From positions 108,028 to 172,027 of the forward strand of contig JAVTVJ010000573.1 of assembly GCA_034509425.1 (NCBI GenBank): a DNA stretch of 64,000 nucleotides, in the 5' to 3' direction. This stretch comes from Eopsaltria australis (taxonomy: Eukaryota; Chordata; Aves; Passeriformes; Petroicidae). Of the stretch, positions 22,468 to 32,985 are shown piece by piece. Below the pieces are notes generated by a model. The model made no database searches. It was not told where the DNA came from and was given only the letters and a program-made list of their open reading frames with translations. The translations under genes and the position numbers were made by a program. The number at the start of each line of letters is the position of its first letter. Positions within the stretch are counted from its first letter, which is position 1.

Positions 22468-24361
22468 AGCGTACACCCCTGTTCCAGAGGAAAATGACAG
22501 ACCTCCAAGCCGTCAGGCAGCATCCAAGAGTTCTGTACCGGTGAAACCCAGACGTCAACAGTGTTTTTGTGTGATTTTGCTGTTGGGGCTTGTTACCAGA
22601 GGACAAGCCAATCCAAACCATTACTCTCATCAGCCATTCAGGTGGGTCATGCAACACCTGTCAAATGACAAGGTGCTCAAAGAAACCACCACACCGAATG
22701 CCCCATCCTTTGTGATCCGCATTTCCGATCTGTTCCCTGGAAAACCAAAAGTAAACCCCTATTCCCCTCATGTTACAAGTATGCATCTATCCTATTGGTG
22801 CCCAGCCTCAAACCCAGGGAAGAAGTACTGCAATTATCCGGGGTGGGGATATTGTGGGTACTGGGGCTGTGAAACCATTGTTACAAATGCTAGATCATCA
22901 AGACCTGGGTGGGAACCTCAAAAGCCCGATGAATTTTTACAGTTCACCTGGGCTCCAACTGGTTGTAAACAACCTGTCGTCCTTCAGGAAAAATACTATC
23001 GAAACTATCATAAAATCCCTAAATCTCAGAGGTGCACTGACTATAACATGACCGTTTTGCAGCCAAATCACCCTAGTTGGGCCACAGGCAGGACGTGGAC
23101 AGTAGTCATTCAAGGGTCAAAAGAGTGGGTGAATGTGCGAATTATCAAGCTCCAACCCCCTGCATCCCGGGCGATTGGGCCAAACAAAGTTATTAAAGAT
23201 GTACTAAAAGGGAAAAACACAACCCACTCCAAAGCCTTGCCCACAAAAGTCACTGATACCCTGATCGGTCATGCAGATGCCTCCCAGATAAGTAGTTTAG
23301 CCAAGTCTGACTCTAACCCAGTCTTTCGTATGTTAGAAGCTACCTTTCTTTCCCTGAACGAATCCAACCCGAACCTAACTGATTCCTGCTGGCTTTGCTA
23401 TGATGTCAAACCCCCCTTCTACGAAGGAGTTGCTTTAAATATCCCCTTCAGTTACTCCACAGCCGACTCCCCTCACCAGTGCAGGTGGGATACTCCCCGC
23501 AGAGGAATCACCCTGAGTCAAGTCACGGGTCAGGGCAGATGTTTTGGCAATGCAACCTTAGCAAAGAAAGGCAACATCTGCACCAAAGTTGTCAAGCCCA
23601 ACAGAAAGAATAAGTGGGTGATTCCATCCGCATCTGGGATGTGGGTTTGTCAGCGATCTGGAGTGAGTCCTTGTGTGTGTCTTGACAAATTCAATGATTC
23701 CACTGACTTTTGTGTCCAAGTTCTAATTGTTCCTAAGGTCCTGTACCATACAGACGAAGAGATGTACCACCTCTTTGAGAAACCCGACAGGCTCCACAAA
23801 AGAGCACTGTTAACAGGTGTAACTATTGCAATGCTGCTCGGCCTGGGAGCAGCCGGAACGGCCACGGGTGTCTCAGCTCTTGTGACCCGACACCGAGGAC
23901 TGTCTCAGCTACAAATGACCATCGATGAAGACTTGCAGAGGATCGAGAAATCCATTTCCTTTCTAGAGAAATCAGTTTCTTCACTCTCAGAAGTGGTCTT
24001 GCAGAACAGGCGAGGATTAGACCTCTTGTTCATGCAACAAGGAGGCTTGTGTGCCGCCTTGAAAGAGGAATGCTGCTTTTATGCAGACCACACAGGAGTC
24101 GTCAGAGACTCCATGGCAGAGCTCCGAGATAGGCTAGCTCGGAGACAGAAAGACAGGGAAGCCCAACAGAGCTGGTTTGAGTCCTGGTTCAATCAATCAC
24201 CATGGCTCACCACACTAATTTCCGCCTTGGTAGGTCCATTGGCAATGTTGCTTTTAGCTTTTACCTTTGGACCATGCCTGCTGAACAAACTAGTCTCTTT
24301 TATCCAGACCCGTCTGGAACGGGCCAACATTCTGTTTTTAGAACATCAACAAATGCTGTAA
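22397..24361 (+). CDS. env: Retroviral envelope glycoprotein, gamma-type, open
   Basis: A 654-codon uninterrupted frame; it would mediate receptor binding and membrane fusion. A hydrophobic signal segment lies near residues 57-70. The surface subunit carries several N-glycosylation sites and CWLC at 23387-23398 (residue 331). A basic HKR precedes the hydrophobic fusion-peptide-like stretch at about residue 469; it lacks Arg at P4, so the furin consensus is imperfect. The transmembrane subunit has the CX6CC motif (24050-24076) and a membrane span near 595-625. These are gammaretroviral-type features on a class II backbone. An acceptor-like TTTGCAG ends at 22441, just before an in-frame ATG at 22445, the likelier start. 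Confidence 0.9.
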   Translation: MSRMRLMRTVSFYLQDMLVGHPRKAYTPVPEENDRPPSRQAASKSSVPVKPRRQQCFCVILLLGLVTRGQANPNHYSHQPFRWVMQHLSNDKVLKETTTPNAPSFVIRISDLFPGKPKVNPYSPHVTSMHLSYWCPASNPGKKYCNYPGWGYCGYWGCETIVTNARSSRPGWEPQKPDEFLQFTWAPTGCKQPVVLQEKYYRNYHKIPKSQRCTDYNMTVLQPNHPSWATGRTWTVVIQGSKEWVNVRIIKLQPPASRAIGPNKVIKDVLKGKNTTHSKALPTKVTDTLIGHADASQISSLAKSDSNPVFRMLEATFLSLNESNPNLTDSCWLCYDVKPPFYEGVALNIPFSYSTADSPHQCRWDTPRRGITLSQVTGQGRCFGNATLAKKGNICTKVVKPNRKNKWVIPSASGMWVCQRSGVSPCVCLDKFNDSTDFCVQVLIVPKVLYHTDEEMYHLFEKPDRLHKRALLTGVTIAMLLGLGAAGTATGVSALVTRHRGLSQLQMTIDEDLQRIEKSISFLEKSVSSLSEVVLQNRRGLDLLFMQQGGLCAALKEECCFYADHTGVVRDSMAELRDRLARRQKDREAQQSWFESWFNQSPWLTTLISALVGPLAMLLLAFTFGPCLLNKLVSFIQTRLERANILFLEHQQML

Positions 24362-24509
24362 TCCAAACTGTAAACACTGCCAATCGCAAGACCTTTCTAA
24401 CTTGCCTTGCGAAATCTACTCAGGTATACCAAACCCCTTTTCCCTAGTCAAGTTACTACCTCGTACCTCACTTCAATGCATGTATCTATGACTACCTCAT
24501 TCATTTGTG

Positions 24510-24526
24510 AAAAAAGGGGGAGGAAG
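24510..24526 (+). other. Polypurine tract
   Basis: AAAAAAGGGGGAGGAAG directly abuts the 3' LTR and fits the plus-strand primer of reverse transcription. Confidence 0.85.
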
Positions 24527-24879
24527 TGTGGTAGATAGGGACAGGCGGATGGAAGATCTCGCGATGTGACGGAAAGCAAGGGCAGCATGGAATCTCCCTC
24601 CCTTCATTCCTGCATGATAAGAGATCACCCAAAGTATGCAACTCCTCCTAACCCCAGTAGTTTTCCACTCCTTACTAACCCTAGCTATCCCACCGTCCCC
24701 CTTCTGACGTAGTGAAGCCCCCTAGACTATTTAACCTCATGAGATAAGGAAATAAACGCCATTTGACCATCCACCACATTGGTGTTTGTGTGTCCATGGC
24801 CCGAGTGGCTCGGGTGAGGCCGAGCTGCCGTGCTGTCGTTCTTGAACCAGGTCGCCTGCCTTTATAGCAGAGGGCAACA
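24527..24879 (+). repeat. 3' LTR
   Basis: 353 bp, TGTGGTAG to GGGCAACA, with TATTTAA at 24728 and AATAAA at 24751. After it comes CTCGTGGAACC, a reverse satellite fragment unrelated to the left flank. Confidence 0.93.
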
Positions 24880-25352
24880 CTCGTGGAACCAAGGATCCAA
24901 TATGACCCTACCACTGTGACACTGTGGGGTCCTGTGAATCCAAGGGAACAGGTAACACATCTGGTTGGCTTGGCCTGACTGGCTCAGCTGATCTTGGCAC
25001 ATAGAGGATCCCTTCTCATGTGCCCCTGAAACACTGGGATTCATGCTTTCCTTCATAAGAAAAAGAATGTCTTTGTCCTTCTGGCATCCACAGCCCAAAT
25101 GGGATTGTGCCTCCAAAATTCCCTATGTTCAGAGATTGCTCCTAGACAAAAGTTGCCATTGCAAAAAATCTGGGTGGCCTTGGCTTCCTGAGAGCTGGCT
25201 CTCACCTCCCTTCAAACACTGGGGCTGTGTGCTTTCCTTCCTATGGAAAAGAACCATCCCTCCTGCCCAGGCATCCATGGCCAAAATTGGTACTTTTCTT
25301 AAAAAATTCCCTATATGCAAGGATTTCTCTCAGATGAAAGCTGCCAGGACAG
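24880..25352 (-). repeat. Reverse satellite: short 38-bp part, then 190-bp part
   Basis: Two reverse 38-bp monomers, the shared junction near 24945, then about two reverse 190-bp monomers. The first 70 bp resemble the reverse complement of 10180-10250, so this piece derives from a junction of that kind. Confidence 0.8.
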
Positions 25353-25875
25353 TGATGCCCGAAACCTAGGCAAGAAAACAGTACTCCATAGTACAAGGCC
25401 TGTAGAGCAGGTAGTTGTTTATTTGATGCTGGGAATGAGGTGGATAGCTCCATCAAACTCACTTGTCCATTCTCTGCACAGTACCAGCTTTTATAGTTCT
25501 TTTACTTAATATGCACATTATACTTTCCTAACCTTCATATTGTAACATATTTTCTAATTGCATGGTTATGTAAGCCCTTGTAGCACATGTGGGATTTCTG
25601 CACGAGGTGGTTGTCAGCCTCCTGGTGGTTGTTTTGGATGAAGGCTCGTAAGTCTTCCTCAAGCTTGAACTTTTCATCCCTATTTCCTGCACATGCTCTA
25701 TAAGATTGTCTGCTCAAATGCCAGTGTTTAGCTTTCTGCAGTTAGGTTGTTCTGCTAAATATGCTGATTTCTAAAAAGTGCTTCATTCACATACCCTGTT
25801 GCAAGGTCATTACTTCTTTCTGCATAGCTACAGCTTTTTGCATGTCTCAAGCGTTATCTTGTTGCCTCGGCATCA
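25353..25875 (-). mobile_element. Solo LTR, minus strand
   Basis: 523 bp with perfect 7-bp inverted ends (TGATGCC / GGCATCA). On the minus strand TATAAAAG (about 25495) is followed by AATAAA (about 25418), the promoter-to-poly(A) order of an LTR. It sits exactly where the satellite changes from reverse to forward, and no target-site duplication is seen. Confidence 0.6.
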
Positions 25876-26310
25876 CCTTGCTTCTGTAGTGTCACAATGG
25901 CCTCTTGCTTCCAGGAGGCCCTGCAGGGTCACAATGGCCCGTTGGTTCCCTGGGGCCCCACAGTGTCACAATGGCCTCTTGGTTCCATAAGGCCCCAGAG
26001 TGTCACAATGGTCTCCATAATTCCATGCGGCCTTGCAATGTCACAATGGTCTCCATGGATCCTGCAGGATCACAATGGCCCTTTCGTTCCACCAGGCCCT
26101 GTAATGCAACAATGGCCTCTTGTTTCCACAAAGCCCTGCTGCTTCACACTGGCCCCTTGGGAGCATGTGGCCCCACAGAGCCACAATGATCCCCTTGGTT
26201 CCACGAGGCCCCACAGTGTCACAAGGGTCCCTTGTATCCTTGGTACCCCGCAAAGTCACAATATCCCCTTCATTTCACAAGGCCCCACAGTGTCACAATG
26301 TCCACTGGAA
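25876..26310 (+). repeat. 38-bp satellite array, forward
   Basis: About eleven monomers. Unit order resembles the reverse of 8690-8960 and 40110-40380 (including a unit ending in GGGTCACAATGG). Confidence 0.85.
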
Positions 26311-26975
26311 GAGAAAGAGCCCCAGTATTGCAGGGGCTGGTGAACGACAGTCACCAGAGGCCAAAGCCAGCCAGACTTGTCTGTCCTGGCAGCTTTGTCT
26401 GGGAGAAATCCTTGGATGTATGGAATTTTGAATGTGGAATGCCAACTTCTGCCATTTGTGCCTGGAGAAAAAGGATGGCTCTTTTCCATTGGAAGGAAAG
26501 AATAGAGCCCCAGTGCTTTAGGGGCAGATGAGCAGTAGCCACTGGAGGCCAAGGCCAGCCAAATCCATCTGTCCAGGCAACTTTCATCTGGGAGCAACCC
26601 TTGGATATATAGAATTTTGGGGGCAGTATCCCAATTTCAGTCATGAGCACCTGGATGAGAAGGCCAACTCTTTCCCATAGGAAGGGAAGCACAGAGCCCC
26701 AGTGCTTGAAGGCAGGTGAGAGCTGGCTTTCAGGAAGCCAAGTGCAGCCAAACTCGCTGGCAAAGGCAACTTTTGTCTAGGTGCAATCTCTGAATGTAGG
26801 GAATTTTGGAGGTGGAATCCCATTTTGGCCATGAATGCTTGGAGGAGAAGGACGGTTCTTTTTTCATTTGAAGGAAAGCATGGAGCACCAGTGCTAATGG
26901 GGCATGTTAGAAGAGACTATCAACATGCCAAGGTCAGTTGGACCAGTCAGGCCAAGCCAACCAGACCTATTACCT
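26311..26975 (+). repeat. 190-bp satellite array, forward
   Basis: About three and a half monomers between two forward 38-bp arrays; shared junction near 26970. Confidence 0.85.
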
Positions 26976-28837
26976 GTTCCCTTGGATCCATGGGGCCCTT
27001 CTGTTCACAAGGGATCCCTGGTTCCATGGAGCTGCACAATGACACAATGGTCCCTTGGTTCCATGAGGCCGAAGAGTGTCAAAATGGTCTCCATGATTTC
27101 ATAAGGTCCTGCAGTGTCACAACATCCCATTGGTTCTTTTGGGCTCCCCAGGGTCCCAATGGCCCCCGGGCTGCACGAGGCCCAGCTCTGTCACAGTGGC
27201 TCCTTGCTTCCATGGGGTATCGTAGTGTCACAATAGCCCCTTGCTTCCAAAAGGCCTTGCAGTGTCACAGGGGTCACATTGGAACCGCAGCGTCACAATA
27301 GACCCTTGACTCCATAGGGATTCACTGTATCAGAAGGGTCTCCTTCATTCCACAAAGTCCTGCACACCCCATTGATTCAACGAGGCCTCAAAGTGTCATA
27401 ATGGTCTCCAGGATTCCATAAAGCCCCACAATGTCACAATGGACCTTTGGTTCCATGGGGTCCTGCACTGTTACAGGAATCCTTAGATCCATGGGGCCCT
27501 GCAGTGTCACTATGGTCTCCTTGCATCAATGGTGCCACACAGTGCTACAATTGCCCCTTGGCCTGATGAGACCCCATAGTGTCACAATGGCCCCTTGGTT
27601 CAATGAGGCCTGTAGTGTCACAATGGACTCCATGATTCCATAAGGCCCTGCAGTATCACAACAGACCATTGGTTCTATGAGACCCCACAGTGTCACAAAG
27701 GCCCCTTGGTTCCATTGAGCCCCACAGAGTATAACTATGGTCCCCTTGGTTCCACAATATCCCTGAAGTGCCACAATGTCCCTGAAGTACCACAATGGCC
27801 ATTTGGTTTCACAAGGTTTCGAAGTGTACAAATGGCCTGTATGGTTTCATGAGGCCCTGCTGTGTCACAGGACCCTTGTTTCTCCAGTGTAAGAATTCCC
27901 CCTTGGTTCCTTGGAGCCCCAGAGTGTCACTATTGTGCCCTTGGTTCCATGAAGCCCTGCAGTGCCACAATGGTCCTTTGGTTCCCTGAGGTGCCGAAGT
28001 GTCACAATGGTCTCAATGCTTCCATGATGTCCTGTAGTGTAACAATGGTCTCCTTGGTTCCATGGTGTCAGAATGGACCCTTCATCCCATGGAGTCCCAC
28101 AGTGTCACTGTGGTCCCCTTGATTCCATGAGGCCCTGCTGTGTCACAATGGCCCCTTGGTTCCATGTGGCCTGGCAGTATCAGAATGGCCCCTTTGTTTC
28201 ATGAAGCATCACAGTATGACTACGGTCCCCTTGATTCCACAGGGCCCCACAGTGTAACAATGGATCCTTTGTTCCATGAGGTTCCTCAGTGTCACAATGG
28301 CCTCCTTGTCTCTGCAGTGTCACAATGGCCCCTTGGCTCCATGTTGCCCCAGCATGTCACAGTGGCTTGCTTTTCCATGAGGCCACAGAGTGTCACAATG
28401 GCCCCTTGGTTCCATGAGGCTTTGCTGTGTCACAATGGACTTCTCATTCCATGAGCTTTGATACTGTCAACAATGGTCTCCTTGGCTCTGCAGCATCTCC
28501 ATGGATCCTTGGATCTGACAATGGCCTTCTTGGCTCCACAAAGCCTTGCTGTGTCAGAATGGCCCCTTGGTTCCATGAGATTCCACAGTGTCACCACAGA
28601 TCCTTTTTTCCATGAGGTTCTCTACCATAACACGGTCACCTTGACTCCATGAAGTTCCACAGTGCCACAATGGCCCCTTGGCTCCATGTGGCCCCATTGT
28701 GTAACAATGACTCGTGGTTCCAGGAGGCAACAAAGTGTCACAATGGCCCCTTGGTTCCATAAGGTTCCATAGTGTCCTCATGGTGTCCGTGGTTCCATGA
28801 GGTTCTGCTGCATCACAACAGACCCTTTGTTCCATTG
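26976..28837 (+). repeat. 38-bp satellite array, forward
   Basis: The longest 38-bp array, nearly fifty monomers. Parts (27430-28110) are nearly collinear with 41990-42600, so whole blocks and not only monomers were duplicated. Confidence 0.9.
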
Positions 28838-29600
28838 ATGTGCTGAGGCCTGAGCAGCAGCCTCAGACAGAGATGACTGACAAGGTGAATCCTGGGCACT
28901 GTGTGAACACCATCTGTGTTATTTAGCTCAAAATAGATCACAAAGATGCTTATGATAGCTCGGTGTAACCTTGTGTAGTTGTCTGCAAAAAATGTACCAT
29001 TTTAAGAAACTTTCCCAAGTGACATGAATTGAGGTTTGTTTGTAGGGTATTTTAGGGGAAATCTTCCCAGCCGAGGTCTGGGCCCTGGCCAATCCCTGGC
29101 CCCTGGCTGGTCAGGACATGTGCCATCAGATGCAGGAGTTTCTATGCTAAAAATATAATCAAGTCATTTTGACTCGTCAATATGGGCCTATAAAAGCAGG
29201 TCCTACATTTGGGGTGAATTTGGAGACCTCACCTACAGGTGGATGCACCACGTAGGATTTTCCCAATTGCCAGGAACAGTTCTCTCAAACCTCGCTGTGA
29301 AATGGGGCTCCCCAGGCACTGTGGACTCTGGATGATGGTAAAGTATTGGGGCAATTGGGGATGTATCTTTCTCAATCACTGATGTATCAATGATGTATCT
29401 ATCACTATCCTTTCTCGTGTATAGTAATGATGAGGTGCATTACCTTGCTTATTTTTGCTGGTTGTTAAGCCAAGCACACAATTTTATTGAATGTATAATT
29501 TTACTTTTGTGTTGCCTTTGTATTCATAGTAAAATAAGACCATTTTTTCTGCTGGTGTCTGTGATTTAAATCTCACCTGTCAATTGTCAGAATAAGAGAA
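28838..29600 (+). mobile_element. LTR-like element, plus strand
   Basis: Unique-looking sequence with TATAAAAGC near 29190 and AT-rich downstream part. It occupies the place held by a different LTR-like segment in modules 1 and 3. Ends and family are uncertain. Confidence 0.35.
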
Positions 29601-29619
29601 AAGAGACATGGGGCAGGTG

Positions 29620-30580
29620 GCGGATGACGACAACCTGCAGGGACAGAGGCGCAGGGCAGGGACACCGTAGCACAGCCTGGGCTGCAGAGGCCACAGGCAT
29701 GGGCAGCAGCTGCAAGGCCCTGCCAGAGGCAACTCCTGCAGCACTTTGGCCATGGCTGCTGGCCCTGGGCATGAGGCATGAGGAGGAGACAAGTGAGCCT
29801 TGCTGTGCTGGGGCCTCATTGCCTCCTTGTCCCTGCTCAGCAGCCTGGCAGGGGCCGCCCCATGGTGCTGCCCTTGCCATTGCACATGGCCACATGGCAG
29901 TGGCCCGGGAAGAGGCCTGAGCAATGAGGGAGGGACAGGATGTGCCTTGCCAGGGGCTGGGGCTCAGGCCTTGGCCCTTTGCATTGCTGAAACACATCCA
30001 GCTTTGCTCAGCATCACAGACACCTTTGCCTTGTTTGTCCCCAGCTGTCATCACTGCCTCCAGTGTTCTGCTCTAACTGGAACCTGGGGACATTTTCTCA
30101 GTTGTGTCCCTCAGTGGGACCCATTAAAACTTCAAGAAACTTTGGAGTTTGGTTGTGACTTTGAGTTCTTGAGAGGTTTCTTCAGTTCCCTCTCAGGGCC
30201 TGATGTTCAGGGCCTCAGCACCAAAGCCCCAGAGGGTCATTCCAGTCCTTGTGCTGTGTCTGTGCTGCTGAGCTGGGCCGGGCTCCTGGCACAGAGGCAG
30301 CTCCTGGCAAGGGCAGCGCTGCAGAGAGACAGCTCTGGCCAGGAGCAGCTCCTGTGCACAGCCCAGCAGGGCTGGGGCACTGCCTGCAGCCACCCCGGGC
30401 ACAGCACAGAGGCACAGAGAGCTTCAATCAGTCAGGGCTGGAAGATGCTGAGAAGTGCCTGGGGGAGAATCATTGGCAGCCCTTGACACAGGAAGCCTCT
30501 GGCTGCAGGACAAGGCAGCTGCAGCTCCTGGAGTGATCTCCTAAAGCTGGAACATCCCAATGTCTACAGATCCTGTAAGT
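29620..30580 (+). repeat. Olfactory-module upstream repeat, copy 2
   Basis: Shared with copies 1, 3 and 4; from about 30090 on it is almost the same as copy 4 (62690-63200) and unlike copies 1 and 3. It ends in a strong donor-like GTAAGT at 30575. Confidence 0.8.
30575..30580 (+). other. Candidate splice donor of receptor 2 5' exon
   Basis: GATCCT followed by GTAAGT, kept in copy 4 at 63195. With the acceptor at 32035 it would give a 1.46-kb intron upstream of the receptor coding exon. Not testable from sequence alone. Confidence 0.4.
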
Positions 30581-32035
30581 GCATTCTCTGATTCTCTCTG
30601 GTCTAAGCATGAGGACAAGCGCCGGGGTTCTGCTCACTCTCGAAATATTTCCAAGACAGTAATTTTTATAAAGATAAAATTTACTGAGTCTTTTTTTTTC
30701 AGTTTCCTAGTTCCTGGGGTATGGGTAGGGGAGGGAAATAATACACTACTTTTCCATTTTTAAAAGTACCTAAGGCATCTGAACTGTCAATTTGAGTGCT
30801 CTGCAGGAGATCCCTAAAGTGCTTTCAGCCACTGCTCTGCCCATGGACAGCACCAGCACCACTTTGCTGGACCCACCAGCCTCAGTCTGACCTGTCCTTT
30901 CTCCCACCTGCAAACAGAACCTGTCCCCAATCAGTGCCCTACAAACAGGCAGGTTTCTGTAGGGCCAAGGAGAGTGCACAGAGATTTGGGGTCTGTGAGT
31001 GCTGGCAGGCAGAGATCAGGCACAGGGAAACACCTCCAGGAGGAAAATCTCCAGCAAGCAGAGAGAAAATCAGGCAATGAGAGAAAACAAAACCCAGAAA
31101 TGCTGTGGCAGGGAGAGTTTAGAGATCTCCATAGGATCCCCTCCAGTGCAGCCCCTCCCTCTGAACAATCCCCCTCCCTCCTCTCCCCCAGCCAAGCCTC
31201 TGCCCTCAGGGCTGGGGTCCAAGGTGTGAAGCCCCTCCTGTGCAGGCAGAGCTGCAGCAGAGCCGTGGGGCAGCTCTGCAGCCCCGGGCCCAGTTCCCTC
31301 TGCAGAGCCCAGGGCTGGGAGCAGCTGCCCGGCACTGGGGGGCTCTGGGAGGGGGCACAGCTGGCTCAGGGTGACGCTGTCCCCAGTGCCCTGCCCTGGG
31401 CAATGCTGTCAGTGCAGCCAGGGAAGGAGCTGGATCTCCCTTCATCCAGTGCCAACAGTGGGACACTTGGAAATCTCCCTGAGATTTCCTTCCAAGCTGG
31501 GAGCTCCAATCCAGGATGCAAACCTGTCCTAGAGCATCTTTGTGTTATCTGAAAAAAACCCGAGGAAAGGCGGAGGGGTTATGACAGTGAAAATGCTGTT
31601 GGGGTGGTGAAATGAGCAATGTGAGTATTTGGCCACAAATGTGATGCTGGACTGTGGTGGATCCATCTGCTCTCAGCAGGGCCTGGTGGTTTTTAAGGGA
31701 AACATGGGAGGCTGATCACGGTCCACCTCAGCAAGATTAAAGCTCAGAGAAATGGTGAACAGGTCAGAAGTACAGAACATCTTTTTTAACACTCCACTCA
31801 TCACTTTGCCTCACATAACTCGCTCTGCTCTCCATGAGGGGAGCAGAAATGCTGAGATTTCTGCTATCTAAAACTACTAGGAGAGATATGGGAGGAGGCT
31901 AAAGTGCAAAATACTTTAGAACTCTTAGACAGAATAGTGTCTGTGTGTGTTAAAAGGGAGGGTGTATGGGAAATGGCTTTGATTTTCATTAAAGATGTCT
32001 TCTCTAACCCTTCAGTGTCTTTATCTCCTTGACAG
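30581..32035 (+). other. Putative intron / 5' flank of receptor 2
   Basis: No gene recognised. GC-rich stretches (31140-31440) alternate with AT-rich ones. It ends in a pyrimidine-rich acceptor (CTCCTTGACAG at 32025-32035). Confidence 0.35.
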
Positions 32036-32058
32036 AAACCAACACCCAGAGTGAAGAA

Positions 32059-32985
32059 ATGTCCAACAGCAGCTCCATCAGCCACTTCCTCCTGCTGCCA
32101 TTGGCAGACACGCGGCAGCTGCAGCTCCTGCACTTCTGCCTCTTCCTGGCCATCTCCCTGGCTGCCCTCCTGGGCAACGGCCTCATCATCAGCGCCGTAG
32201 CCTGCGGCCACCACCTGCACACCCCCATGTTCTTCTTCCTGCTCAACCTGGCCCTCAGTGACCTGGGCTCCATCTGCACCACTGTCCCCAAAGCCATGCA
32301 CAATTCCCTCTGGGACACCAGCACCATCTCCTACACTGGATGTGCTGCACAAGTTTTTCTGTTTTTTTTCTTTTTTGGAGCAGAATATTTCCTCCTCACT
32401 GTGATGTGCTATGACCGCTACGTGTCCATCTGCAAACCCCTGCACTACGGGACCCTCCTGGGCAGCAGAGCTTGTGCCCACATGGCAGCAGCTGCCTGGG
32501 CCAGTGCCTTTCTCACTGCTCTGCTGCACACGGCCAATACATTTTCCCTGCCCCTGTGCCAGGGCAATGCCCTGGGCCAGTTCTTCTGTGAAATCCCACA
32601 CATCCTCAAGCTCTCCTGCTCCAAATTCTACCTCAGGGAACTTGGGCTTATTTGTGCTAGTGCCTTTTTAGGATTTGGTTGTTTTGTGTTCATAGTTTTC
32701 TCCTATGTGCAGATCTTCAGGGCTGTGCTGAGGATTCCCTCTGAGCAGGGACGGCACAAAGCCTTTTCCACGTGCCTCCCTCACCTGGCCGTGGTCTCCC
32801 TGTTTCTCAGCACTTCATCATTTGCCTACCTGAAGCCTCCCTCCATCTCCTCTCCATCCCTGGATCTTTCCCTGTCAGTTCTGTACTCGGTGGTGCCTCC
32901 AGTCCTGAACCCGCTCATTTACAGCCTGAGGAACCAGGAGCTCAAAGATGTTCTGAAGAAAGCCATGACTGGATGCTTTTCATAA
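32059..32985 (+). CDS. Olfactory receptor, family 14-like, intact
   Basis: A 308-residue odorant receptor, paralog of the one at 13834, with the same family motifs: N-terminal NSSS, LHTPM, MCYDRY at 116-121, C95/C167/C177/C187, KAFSTC and PLIYSLRNQ. I chose the ATG at 32059, 24 bases after a splice acceptor. By hand count it differs from receptor 1 at 26 residues: none in 3-92, eight in 93-115, nine in 168-205, none in 206-249 and five in 250-272. The changes thus fall in TM3, EC2/TM5 and TM6, the regions that form the ligand pocket. A T-rich stretch in TM3 (about 32358-32375) is prone to slippage but the frame is intact. Confidence 0.93.
   Translation: MSNSSSISHFLLLPLADTRQLQLLHFCLFLAISLAALLGNGLIISAVACGHHLHTPMFFFLLNLALSDLGSICTTVPKAMHNSLWDTSTISYTGCAAQVFLFFFFFGAEYFLLTVMCYDRYVSICKPLHYGTLLGSRACAHMAAAAWASAFLTALLHTANTFSLPLCQGNALGQFFCEIPHILKLSCSKFYLRELGLICASAFLGFGCFVFIVFSYVQIFRAVLRIPSEQGRHKAFSTCLPHLAVVSLFLSTSSFAYLKPPSISSPSLDLSLSVLYSVVPPVLNPLIYSLRNQELKDVLKKAMTGCFS

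Larger units (their letters stand above)
16669..24879 (+). mobile_element. Endogenous retrovirus, class II backbone with gamma-type env
   Basis: A complete provirus layout of 8.2 kb: 5' LTR, tRNA-Phe primer site, gag, pro, pol, env, polypurine tract, 3' LTR. Gag has two zinc knuckles and the gag-pro-pol region uses -1 slippery sites, as in alpha- and betaretroviruses, while the envelope has the CWLC and CX6CC motifs of gammaretroviral type. I recall an avian group of this build (TgERV-F), but no comparison was run. Pro and pol are broken; gag and env are open. No flanking target-site duplication is seen: the left flank is olfactory-module sequence and the right flank is reverse satellite. Confidence 0.95.
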
